Shown in pieces: positions 1 through 6,227 of a stretch of DNA of 9,712 bases. The position numbers and the translations under genes were made by a program. Every line of letters starts with the position of its first letter. The stretch's first letter is position 1. Location of the stretch: the NCBI GenBank assembly GCA_964448185.1, contig CAYUVO010000096.1, forward strand, positions 1 to 9,712, in the 5' to 3' direction. The notes under the pieces were generated by a model. The model was not told the origin of the DNA. It searched no databases and worked only from the letters and a program-made list of their open reading frames with translations. Origin of the DNA: OFTM382 sp964448185. Lineage in GTDB: Bacteria > Planctomycetota > Phycisphaerae > Phycisphaerales > UBA1924.

Positions 1-2
1 GA

Positions 3-197
3 CGCACCACGCTGGTCGTCGCGCACCGCCTGAGCACGGTCATCAACGCCGATCGCATCGTCGTCCTCGATCACGGTAAGATCATCGACACGGGGACGCA
101 CGCCGAACTGCTCGCGCGGTGCGACCTCTACCGCGATCTCGCCGAGCATCAACTGTTGGCCACCGACCCGCCTTCAACTTTATCAACGGAGGCCTGA
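3..197 (+). CDS. ABC exporter ATP-binding protein, C-terminal end (partial)
   Basis: Only the last 64 codons are in the window; the gene begins left of the edge. The visible start of the peptide reads RTTLVVAHRLSTV, which is the H-loop (switch) region of an ABC ATPase, with the histidine that contacts the ATP gamma-phosphate. It continues through the usual DRIVVLDHGKIIDTGTHAELL segment and a short helical tail. This wording is typical of ABC exporters with fused membrane and ATPase domains (MsbA/lipid or multidrug type), acting at the inner membrane, but the substrate cannot be told from this end. The stop codon TGA overlaps the ATG of the next gene (TGATG), so the two are probably translationally coupled and co-transcribed. 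Confidence 0.9.
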   Translation, partial: RTTLVVAHRLSTVINADRIVVLDHGKIIDTGTHAELLARCDLYRDLAEHQLLATDPPSTLSTEA

Positions 198-556
198 TGC
201 GACGCGAAGGTACCGACGAATCCAACGTGCAGATGAGCGATGTGATCTGCGATTCCTGCAACTCGGTATGGACCGACGACCGCCCGATGGTCGAAGGCCA
301 CCAGGGCAGTTGCATCTGCGGCCCATGCCTGAGCGTTGCATACGCAGAAGTAGCATTGCAACCCAATGACGATGAGCCTTGCATCGAACGCACCTGCACG
401 CTGTGCCTTGAAAACAAGGGCAAAACGCCGGGCGAAACGAAATGGTGGGTCAGTCCGATGGACGAGTCAGCCGTGTTCTGTCGGCAGTGCATCAAGCGTG
501 CTGCGGGCGTGTTGCACAAGGACCCGGACATCCCGTGGTTCAAGCCGACGTCTTAG
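197..556 (+). CDS. small protein with two ClpX-like C4 zinc fingers
   Basis: The product is 119 residues and carries ten cysteines. The first set, C18-x2-C21-x19-C41-x2-C44, has nearly the spacing of the zinc-binding domain at the N-terminus of ClpX. The second, C67-x2-C70-x24-C95-x2-C98, looks like a longer copy of the same unit. No AAA+ domain follows, so this is not ClpX; the fold assignment is an inference from cysteine spacing. The start at 197 is chosen because GGAGG lies at 188-192 and the ATG overlaps the stop of the ABC gene; the frame is open further upstream (ATG at 119) but that would run through the ABC coding region. No signal peptide or membrane segment is visible, so a cytoplasmic protein is expected. 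Function is unknown; a role as adaptor or regulator for the upstream exporter is only a guess from coupling. Its 3' end overlaps the convergent gene by 17 bp. Confidence 0.8.
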   Translation: MRREGTDESNVQMSDVICDSCNSVWTDDRPMVEGHQGSCICGPCLSVAYAEVALQPNDDEPCIERTCTLCLENKGKTPGETKWWVSPMDESAVFCRQCIKRAAGVLHKDPDIPWFKPTS

Positions 557-1268
557 ACGCGAGATTGATCGCTGCGACGTCTGCGGCTGGGTTGGTAGTA
601 GTTCCGCACTCGGGGCAGATTTCACAGCCGGTGATGTCGTAGCCGCAGTTGATGCACAGCCCGCGACGATGGCGCAACCATCTTCGGCCAGCAGGAACAA
701 ATACGAGAACGATCGCCCAACTGAATCCGTAAAGGGCGGTACTTGCAGCAAACGATCTCCAGACGATCTCGCCGGGCAATATCTGTGAACGAAAACGAAT
801 AGTGTTGTGCTCAAATCCGCCTGACGGCGTACGCACAATGGCACAAGTTCGATAGAGAACAGGGATGGGCCACCCATAGATTTGATATCTCCACCCATGC
901 GCACGTTCATTGATATTTCGCAGTGTTCCCAGCTTTGATTCACCCGGATATTGGACGCGATCAGTGAATGGAATACCGCGAAGCACCCACGCGGTAAAAT
1001 CGTGTTCGACTTCCCATTCTTCGAGAAACGGATGTCGGGCATATCGATTTGATGTGCTCGATAGAGGGGTAGCAAAGAGACGTCCTGGATCTTCTGAGAA
1101 GAGCCACATTGTCTTGTGGACTACTTCCACGTCCTCGCGGGCCATATTGCGAAGTGGAACACGAGATTGGAAAGCAATCGCCAGCGCCCACGCGACCAGC
1201 ACGCTCGTCGCCAATCCGAGCAGCAGGAGGCCAGCCGACACGCGCAGAGTGTTCAAGGAGCGACGCAT
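540..1268 (-). CDS. two-helix membrane protein with C-terminal zinc ribbon
   Basis: The product is 242 residues. A hydrophobic N-terminal helix spans about 10-33, an extracytoplasmic region of about 140 residues follows, and a second helix spans about 172-193. It then passes through a basic stretch (RRWLRHRRG) to a zinc ribbon with C205, C208, C218 and C221 (CINCGYDITG, then CPECG). This ending is a frequent signature of planctomycete membrane proteins of unknown function; the basic residues put the ribbon in the cytoplasm. The start is ambiguous: GTG at 1271 directly follows the TGA of the upstream gene, and ATG follows at 1268. GAGG upstream sits 6 or 9 nt away respectively, so the ATG is preferred only because it is the commoner codon. 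With no gap to the PIN/TRAM gene, the two are probably one transcript with coupled translation. No specific function can be assigned. Confidence 0.8.
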   Translation of the reverse strand: MRRSLNTLRVSAGLLLLGLATSVLVAWALAIAFQSRVPLRNMAREDVEVVHKTMWLFSEDPGRLFATPLSSTSNRYARHPFLEEWEVEHDFTAWVLRGIPFTDRVQYPGESKLGTLRNINERAHGWRYQIYGWPIPVLYRTCAIVRTPSGGFEHNTIRFRSQILPGEIVWRSFAASTALYGFSWAIVLVFVPAGRRWLRHRRGLCINCGYDITGCEICPECGTTTNPAADVAAINLASKTSA

Positions 1269-1271
1269 CAC

Positions 1272-2582
1272 TCACCGCCTCGGATTGCGCGACCGGTTGG
1301 GGCGTGCGGGACGCAGAGGGCGTTGAGAGGTGGGGGCGGAAGTTGGTGGCGGCTCATCAGCCGATGGCGTTTCCGCTTCTGGAGGAGCCGCTTCGTCAGG
1401 AGTTGCATCAACTGATGGCGGTGCTGATTCTGGTTCTTCTGGGTCCGGCCCTGTTTCGGGATCGGGTTGTTCGTGCGTAGGCGGCAAGGGCTCGGCCCCG
1501 ACGCGACCAAAGATCATCCGGCCATTGGCGGTCTGAATCGCGGTGATGACCGTGAGTTCAACATCGTTCCCGACGTGGTGCTCGCCGTCTTCGGCAACGA
1601 CCATCGTGCCGTCGGCGAGATAGCCCACGCCTTGGCCGGGTTGCTCGCCCACTCGGATGATTCGGACATTGAACGTTTCGCCCGGGATCAGGCTCGGCCT
1701 CATGGCGGTCGCCAGCGCGTGGAGGCTGATGGTCTCGACGCCACGGATCTCGGCGACCCGCAGCAAGCCCGAATCGGTGGTGATGATCTTCGCGGGCATG
1801 CTCATCGCAAGCTCCACGAGCATTGTGTCCACCGCGTTGCCCGGCATGGCGAACTCCTCAACGCTCACATCAATCGGTGAACGCAGCAGCTTGCGGACGA
1901 CATCGAGCCCGCGTCGGCCCCGGTCGCGTTTGAGCTTGTCGTTGCTGTCAGCGAGGCGTTGCAACTCGTCGATGACAAACTGCGGGATGATCAAGGGCGC
2001 TTGGAGCACCCCGGTCATTGCCGCCTCAAGAATGCGCGCGTCGATGATCGCGGACGTATCGAGCAGCATCGGCCGGATGCCTCGGAGTTGCTTGGAAAAC
2101 TCGACATACGGGATTACCAGCCGAAAATCATCCTGAGTCTGGAGCACGGTGGTGATGCCCAGATACACAAGCGAGATCCCGACGAGGATCTTGAACGTGC
2201 CGACGATCCTCGGCGAGTCGCTCAGATTCCACGTCTGCGCGATCAAATCAATCACGAACGCGAACGCGAACGTGACAACCATCCCCGCGATCAACCCGAT
2301 CGCGATGCCCGTAAGCGTTGCGATTTTCTTGCGGGGCGTGAGCACATCGACCGCGATGAAGATCCCCACGAGCAGGACCGCCACGGTCACCGGTAGGTAC
2401 CACAGCGTCGCCAGAGCGATATCCCCGAACCCGGTGTTGGTGGGGTTGTTGGAGACCTCGATGATGTTCAAGAGGGTGACGGTGACCGCGAGGATGAAGA
2501 ACGCCGATCGGAGCACCACGATCACGGTGCGTTGGCGGGCCTTCTCATCGGGGCTGTGGGTATCGATCAGGGGTCGGTGCAT
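1272..2582 (-). CDS. membrane PIN/TRAM domain protein, YacL type
   Basis: The product is 436 residues. Four hydrophobic segments lie at about 19-43, 54-82, 87-113 and 129-148. A PIN nuclease domain follows (about 172-292) with acidic residues at the expected places: D175 and D181 in LLDTSAIID, E206 in VIDEL, D252 in AVDTM and D270 in TTDSG. A TRAM RNA-binding domain covers about 296-360. The tail is rich in Pro and Glu (363-415) and ends in a basic stretch. This order matches the YacL family, membrane-anchored putative ribonucleases conserved in many bacteria; target and physiological role are not established. The frame stays open upstream to 2774, but that extension would run through the SRP RNA gene and lacks protein-like character, so ATG 2582 is used. 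There is no clear SD; TAGACT at 2596-2591 stands 8 nt before the ATG, which would give a nearly leaderless mRNA. Confidence 0.93.
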   Translation of the reverse strand: MHRPLIDTHSPDEKARQRTVIVVLRSAFFILAVTVTLLNIIEVSNNPTNTGFGDIALATLWYLPVTVAVLLVGIFIAVDVLTPRKKIATLTGIAIGLIAGMVVTFAFAFVIDLIAQTWNLSDSPRIVGTFKILVGISLVYLGITTVLQTQDDFRLVIPYVEFSKQLRGIRPMLLDTSAIIDARILEAAMTGVLQAPLIIPQFVIDELQRLADSNDKLKRDRGRRGLDVVRKLLRSPIDVSVEEFAMPGNAVDTMLVELAMSMPAKIITTDSGLLRVAEIRGVETISLHALATAMRPSLIPGETFNVRIIRVGEQPGQGVGYLADGTMVVAEDGEHHVGNDVELTVITAIQTANGRMIFGRVGAEPLPPTHEQPDPETGPDPEEPESAPPSVDATPDEAAPPEAETPSADEPPPTSAPTSQRPLRPARPNRSRNPRR

Positions 2583-2643
2583 AGCCCGTGAGTCTAACGT
2601 GACGAGCGGGCCGGGCGTGCTAGAATCTGCTTCGATCGCTTCT
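2583..2643. promoter_or_regulatory. divergent promoters for SRP RNA (+) and PIN/TRAM gene (-)
   Basis: On the plus strand GTGACG (2599-2604) and TAGAAT (2621-2626) are separated by 16 bp and resemble sigma-70 -35 and -10 boxes; transcription would begin near 2633, about ten bases before the base-paired 5' end of the SRP RNA. On the minus strand TAGACT (2596-2591) could be the -10 box of the PIN/TRAM gene, placing its start at or within a few bases of the ATG. If both are real, the two promoters overlap face to face. This rests on box similarity and position only. Confidence 0.4.
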
Positions 2644-2757
2644 GGGAGAGGCGGCCGGGCCCGGTGCACGGGTGGCCCGTGAAACTGGTCAGGGCTTGAT
2701 CGCAGCAGCCATAAGCGGCCGTCGTCCGGTGCCTTCGGTGTCCTGGCCGCCTCTCCC
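2644..2757 (+). ncRNA. ffs: signal recognition particle RNA, small bacterial (4.5S) type
   Basis: This is the RNA scaffold of the signal recognition particle, which binds Ffh and with FtsY directs nascent membrane and secreted proteins to the translocon. Seen directly: the ends form a perfect 13-bp stem (2644-2656 with 2745-2757). The centre holds GGTCAGG (2687-2693) and AGCAGCC (2704-2710) separated by ten bases, which is the conserved helix 8 motif that binds the Ffh M domain, in the same spacing as E. coli 4.5S RNA. The 114-nt span also equals the E. coli length. No Alu domain is present. The apical part is GC-TTGATC-GC instead of the usual GGAA-type tetraloop. The gene lies between two minus-strand genes with its own probable promoter. 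No T-rich terminator follows at once, so the 3' end is probably made by processing. Confidence 0.93.
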
Positions 2758-2938
2758 TCGAGCGAACACTGCACGAGGCGTTGCTAGCCGAGCGTACAGC
2801 AGCGACCTCACGCCGCAAGCGTCTCTCCCTACAAGCACTCACGCTCGTTGAGTAAAAATAAAGCTCCCCTTGCAGAGGTCCGTACCTCCGCAAGGGGAAT
2901 GTAGAAGTCTCACTATTTGACGTTTGCCGACTTGGCGT
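2758..2938. other. intergenic region between SRP RNA and the secreted-protein gene
   Basis: Apart from the minus-strand terminator at 2852-2898, no gene, RNA or promoter is evident here. Short reading frames across it have no protein-like features. Confidence 0.5.
2852..2898 (-). terminator. Rho-independent terminator of the secreted-protein gene
   Basis: Read on the minus strand, a hairpin with arms at 2898-2884 and 2879-2865 has 9 and 5 base pairs on either side of one mismatch and a 4-base loop. It is followed after GC by TTTATTTTT. It lies about 40 nt past the stop codon of the 716-residue protein gene. On the plus strand no T tract follows the hairpin, so it should work mainly in the minus direction. 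Confidence 0.85.
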
Positions 2939-5089
2939 TTATCGGTTAGCTTTTTCTTGCTCGATCAGGGCGATCAGGTCATCGACCTTATTGATTACGC
3001 CGTCATTATTATAATCACCGTCTTCGCCCGCGGGTACCGTGTCGCCCTCGAACGCGGTGAGGATTTTCTCAAGCCCCTCCTCGAACGTCGCCGGTGCCGG
3101 CGGCGTGTCGATCGCATAGAGCTGCATGAGATCAATCTTCGCTACTTTGCCTACAGCACCCGAGTACGTCAGTCGGACGTCGATGCTGCCGTCAATGATG
3201 CCGTCACTTGGTGCGATATACAGAGAGAACATGTTCAAGGGACAGTTCAAGGCAACAGTCCCTGTGATATCAATCTTCCAGCGGAGGATTTTGTAGTTGT
3301 GATGTTGTTCCCACCGGCCTTGGTTGATCTCAGTGAGAGTGGCCGAAGCAGTTTCCCATAAACCACTACAATGGTTCTTGATTTCGAGCGATCTGTTCGA
3401 AAGGCCAGAGTCTTCGTTCACCTCAACGATCAGTGCCAGATGGGTCGGTGCTGGAGCCCCGCCGGCCATGCTGAACTCGGCCTGGACGGTGATGACGCTC
3501 GCATCGATTTTGAGTTCGATCGGATCCTGATCGCTCTGCTGCGCCAAGTCGGTCGTATCAGAGCTAGACGTCGTCTCGTTTCCTTCAATGACTGAAACCT
3601 CATCGAGTTGGTAATCCCACACCTGATCGATCGCTTGTGACGTAGCGTCCCATGCATCGTATCTTTCAGTTAAATCATCTCCCGAGACGGAGGCAGGCCC
3701 GTGCCGCTGTCCCCACAGAATGTACTCCGTCACGCCTTTGGCGCGGCACATCGCAACCATGTCCCGGAAGAACGCCTTGGAGGCCACCTGCACACCATTG
3801 CCATTGCATTTTGTCGAGTTGTCAACGATGTTGTAGTCGCCGTCACTCCGATCGAGATCAGCAGTCAAGAGCCATGGCACAATTCCTCGATCACCGGGAG
3901 AAGTATCGCTCTCCGCAATCGCGTTGAGGTTGTCGCGATGAATCCGGAGCGTTGCGTCCATGCGATCCTCGCCGGTCTGGACGTAGCAGTTGCTGACCGG
4001 ATAGAGCACGGGCGAGTCAAAGCTACCAGCGCCGTGCCAGTCAAACTTCGAGGCGTCGCGTGTCGCTTCGTAACTCCGGCTCTTGAAATATCGCTCGACT
4101 CCAGAATCACCCTCATTATCAAGTGATATAGAGGAGTCGTAGTTCGACCACTTGAGTTCGGTTGTCCAGTCATAATCTCCTGTGGCGCCGCTCACTTTCC
4201 CGTCACGAAGGGGCTCGATGAGTCCTTTCTCGATGGACGCCGCCCGGACTTGCTGCGAAACGCGCGACCATGCTACGCCGAGATACTTTCGCGCATGGTC
4301 TATATACAGGGGTGGGGACGATGGGTTTGTTCCGTAATTGAGTAACAACCAGTTCGCGACGTTGATAATTGACGGAGGCAATTCGCCATCCAAGCCGTCG
4401 GGGAAGCCAGATGGTGGCTTAGACATGGGGGCTGAGTCCCAGTTAATTTGCAAGACATCCACATACAGATCCGGCTCGTCCCGAACGATATCGGCGGCGC
4501 TGGTCTTGTTTGCAAACCCGTAAACCGTGAAATCCTTCGTGAGATGCGTATTCTTGTACATTTCAATGTCGTCATCGAGTTCCGCGATCCCCACTACGCA
4601 ATTCCAGTCCCAGTATTCTGCTGCGATCGGTTGTTCTTCATCCAGAATTACCACTGTAGGACTAGGGATGTCGCCTACTTGACCCGCCGCTTGGAGCAAG
4701 TTAAATTTGTCATGCATGTCTCCGATGTAAGTTTCAGCCGCAGCGATGCCGTGGTTGTACCACAAACTATAACCTCGCGTATTGCCAGAAACCGATGTGT
4801 TCATGTGGTGATCTGCTGAAGTCTCAAAGCCAGAGGCGGATGCGAAATTTTGAATCATAATGACAGGGTTTGAATCAGTTAGCACTTCCAATTGATCTGC
4901 GATGAGGATGGCGCCGGCTTCTGGGGTCGCGGCGACACCAATATTGATGCGGACATCGATGATCCGTGAGTTGCTTGCGGCATCCTCCCTGGGTTCAAAG
5001 AAGCTCCAGAACTTTGGTTCTGCCTGGCCGACGGCTTGGCCGGCAACCGCGGTCATGATCAGGATTCCTACGAATGCATTCATTTTCAT
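2939..5089 (-). CDS. large secreted protein with dockerin-like C-terminus, function unknown
   Basis: The product is 716 residues. Residues 1 to about 23 form a signal peptide (MKMNAFVGIL..., ending VGQA before EPKF). The large central part (about 30-520) is not recognised; it is mixed alpha/beta in look and rich in Trp, Asp and Tyr, with stretches such as VVILDEEQP, VDVLQINWD and EYILWGQRH that would suit a glycoside-hydrolase-like barrel. That is a guess. Residues about 523-662 look like a beta-sandwich, perhaps carbohydrate-binding. The C-terminus carries one calcium-type loop, D692-x-N694-x-D696-G-x-I-N ending at D703/D704, as in dockerin repeats and the related tails of many planctomycete exported proteins. 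The start is set by AGGAG 6 nt before ATG 5089; the frame is open to 5218 but without a better start. Base composition is lower in G+C than in the flanking genes, suggesting a different history. It has its own terminator and appears monocistronic. Confidence 0.82.
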   Translation of the reverse strand: MKMNAFVGILIMTAVAGQAVGQAEPKFWSFFEPREDAASNSRIIDVRINIGVAATPEAGAILIADQLEVLTDSNPVIMIQNFASASGFETSADHHMNTSVSGNTRGYSLWYNHGIAAAETYIGDMHDKFNLLQAAGQVGDIPSPTVVILDEEQPIAAEYWDWNCVVGIAELDDDIEMYKNTHLTKDFTVYGFANKTSAADIVRDEPDLYVDVLQINWDSAPMSKPPSGFPDGLDGELPPSIINVANWLLLNYGTNPSSPPLYIDHARKYLGVAWSRVSQQVRAASIEKGLIEPLRDGKVSGATGDYDWTTELKWSNYDSSISLDNEGDSGVERYFKSRSYEATRDASKFDWHGAGSFDSPVLYPVSNCYVQTGEDRMDATLRIHRDNLNAIAESDTSPGDRGIVPWLLTADLDRSDGDYNIVDNSTKCNGNGVQVASKAFFRDMVAMCRAKGVTEYILWGQRHGPASVSGDDLTERYDAWDATSQAIDQVWDYQLDEVSVIEGNETTSSSDTTDLAQQSDQDPIELKIDASVITVQAEFSMAGGAPAPTHLALIVEVNEDSGLSNRSLEIKNHCSGLWETASATLTEINQGRWEQHHNYKILRWKIDITGTVALNCPLNMFSLYIAPSDGIIDGSIDVRLTYSGAVGKVAKIDLMQLYAIDTPPAPATFEEGLEKILTAFEGDTVPAGEDGDYNNDGVINKVDDLIALIEQEKANR

Positions 5090-5422
5090 AACGATCTCCT
5101 CATTCCGTACGCCCATGGACTTCGATGAAACACATTGCTTCATTGCACACCGACTAATTTCTATTGTCGCAACGAATGAAACGGGCTCATGACAAACACG
5201 TGACACCTTCTCGCCCACATGGACGAGTGCGGTCTGAGCATCACTCTGGGGATTTTCTTATTTTTCCCGCCCCGACCCCGTTCCCCTGAGCCGTGCAATT
5301 CAAGAATAACGATATCCACTGACAGGCACAAGACATATTACGCATATTTGCACAGAATGATTCTTTACGCAATAAAAAAACCACACAAGCACTGCGTGAT
5401 TCTTAGGTTAGGGCAATGCCGG
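5090..5422. other. A/T-rich intergenic region with terminator and leader of the secreted-protein gene
   Basis: The part near 5090-5200 must hold the ribosome binding site (AGGAG at about 5099-5095) and promoter of the minus-strand secreted-protein gene, but no convincing -35/-10 pair stands out. The rest is AT-rich non-coding sequence with pyrimidine tracts around 5250-5290 and the terminator at 5374-5398. A 73-codon frame on the plus strand (5219-5440) crosses that terminator and shows no protein-like features. Confidence 0.5.
5374..5398 (-). terminator. Rho-independent terminator of the DUF3179 gene
   Basis: On the minus strand CACGCA (5398-5393) pairs with TGTGTG (5387-5382), with one G-T pair, around a five-base loop. 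It is followed by a run of seven T (5380-5374). It lies 25 nt past the stop of the shortened DUF3179 gene, so that gene still has a working-looking end. Confidence 0.7.
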
Positions 5423-6124
5423 CTACGTGTAATTTTGTGAGCACGGCACGAGAGAGCCTTCGGCCAGCGTCGTGCCCGAGCGCGGGCCGCTGACCGCTCC
5501 ACCCACAAGCTGGCTCCACAGCCCCATCTCCAAGCGGTCGTACATCAGCACATTCGAGTTGAACAACGCACCCGAGACGCCAAACTCAAGCGTGATCGTG
5601 CTCTTGGGGTTGTCCGCGTCGGGCACTCTGCGATCAATCGCGGTCGCCGAGTTGCACAGCGGGCAATAGGTCGCCGCCACCGGCACGCCGCCCACGGTCA
5701 TGTTGGCGATCTCGTGCCAGTTGAGCACCAGAATCGGTACGCCCACAACTTCATGCGCATCGCCCTCGCCCGCTTCGAGCACGACCACCCGGGCATCATC
5801 GGCCCACTCGGAATCGGCAAGGCTCGCGGTGGGCGGATCGGTCAGTGCCGGGATCGCGTCTCGCGGCAGCAAGGTGTGGATCTGATCGAGCGGAATGGTG
5901 ATATTCGAGAGGTCGTAGGTTTCTTCAAGATCCACCCCTCGACGCACCAGATGGAAGTCGTCGGGCGTGTTGGCGGTGGGCGTGGATTGGCTGGCCTCAG
6001 CAGAAGTTTCTTCAGCAGCGTCCTGAGCGAGTGCCTGTCCAGCGACCAGTCCCGTGCTTGCAAGTGCAATCGACAGGCAAAGACCGGCGGCTCGGCGATA
6101 ATCAATAGGGGTCTGGTCGGGCAT
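5423..6124 (-). CDS. DUF3179 family exported protein, C-terminally truncated
   Basis: The product is 233 residues. Residues 1 to about 33 form a signal peptide (AAGLCLSIALASTGLVAGQALA). The mature part has a Ser/Thr/Ala-rich linker and then the start of a DUF3179 domain: GVPILVLNWHEIANMTVGGVPVAATYCPLCNSA with C154 and C157, then LEFGVSGALFNSNVLMYDR and LWSQLVGGAVSGP. These are the most conserved blocks of the family, whose biochemical role is unknown. Family members normally continue for roughly another 80-100 residues with a conserved tryptophan/His-Pro region; here the frame runs into an unrelated ending (SLVPCSQNYT) and stops. No remnant of the missing part is seen in the other frames downstream. 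ATG 6124 is chosen for the AGAGG about 8 nt upstream and the signal peptide; the frame itself opens at 6193. The protein may be non-functional, so pseudogene status is possible. Confidence 0.8.
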   Translation of the reverse strand: MPDQTPIDYRRAAGLCLSIALASTGLVAGQALAQDAAEETSAEASQSTPTANTPDDFHLVRRGVDLEETYDLSNITIPLDQIHTLLPRDAIPALTDPPTASLADSEWADDARVVVLEAGEGDAHEVVGVPILVLNWHEIANMTVGGVPVAATYCPLCNSATAIDRRVPDADNPKSTITLEFGVSGALFNSNVLMYDRLEMGLWSQLVGGAVSGPRSGTTLAEGSLVPCSQNYT

Positions 6125-6192
6125 AACGGTGCCTCTCTGGTGATGGAGTCTGGTAATCCTCGGCGGGGTCCAAAGTGCATCTACCAATCCCA

Positions 6193-6227
6193 TCGAACCG
6201 CTATTCCACAGGCACTACACTCGCACT
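6193..6227 (+). promoter_or_regulatory. possible dnaX promoter giving a leaderless mRNA
   Basis: TACACT at 6216-6221 resembles a -10 box and is followed by only six bases before the dnaX ATG at 6228; TCGAAC at 6193-6198, 17 bp upstream, is a weak -35 match. No Shine-Dalgarno sequence precedes the ATG. Together these suggest that transcription starts at or next to the start codon. Evidence is by sequence similarity only. Confidence 0.35.

Noticed and set aside
467..1075. Minus-strand frame of 202 codons
   Set aside because: It overlaps the zinc-ribbon membrane protein in another frame and lacks a domain pattern.
1467..2682. Plus-strand frames opposite the PIN/TRAM gene
   Set aside because: They are antisense shadows of a well supported gene and rich in Arg, His and Asp as expected from the reverse frame.
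2583..2774. N-terminal extension of the PIN/TRAM protein by 64 residues
   Set aside because: It would run through the SRP RNA gene in antisense; the residues have no membrane or domain character, and a normal family start is at 2582.
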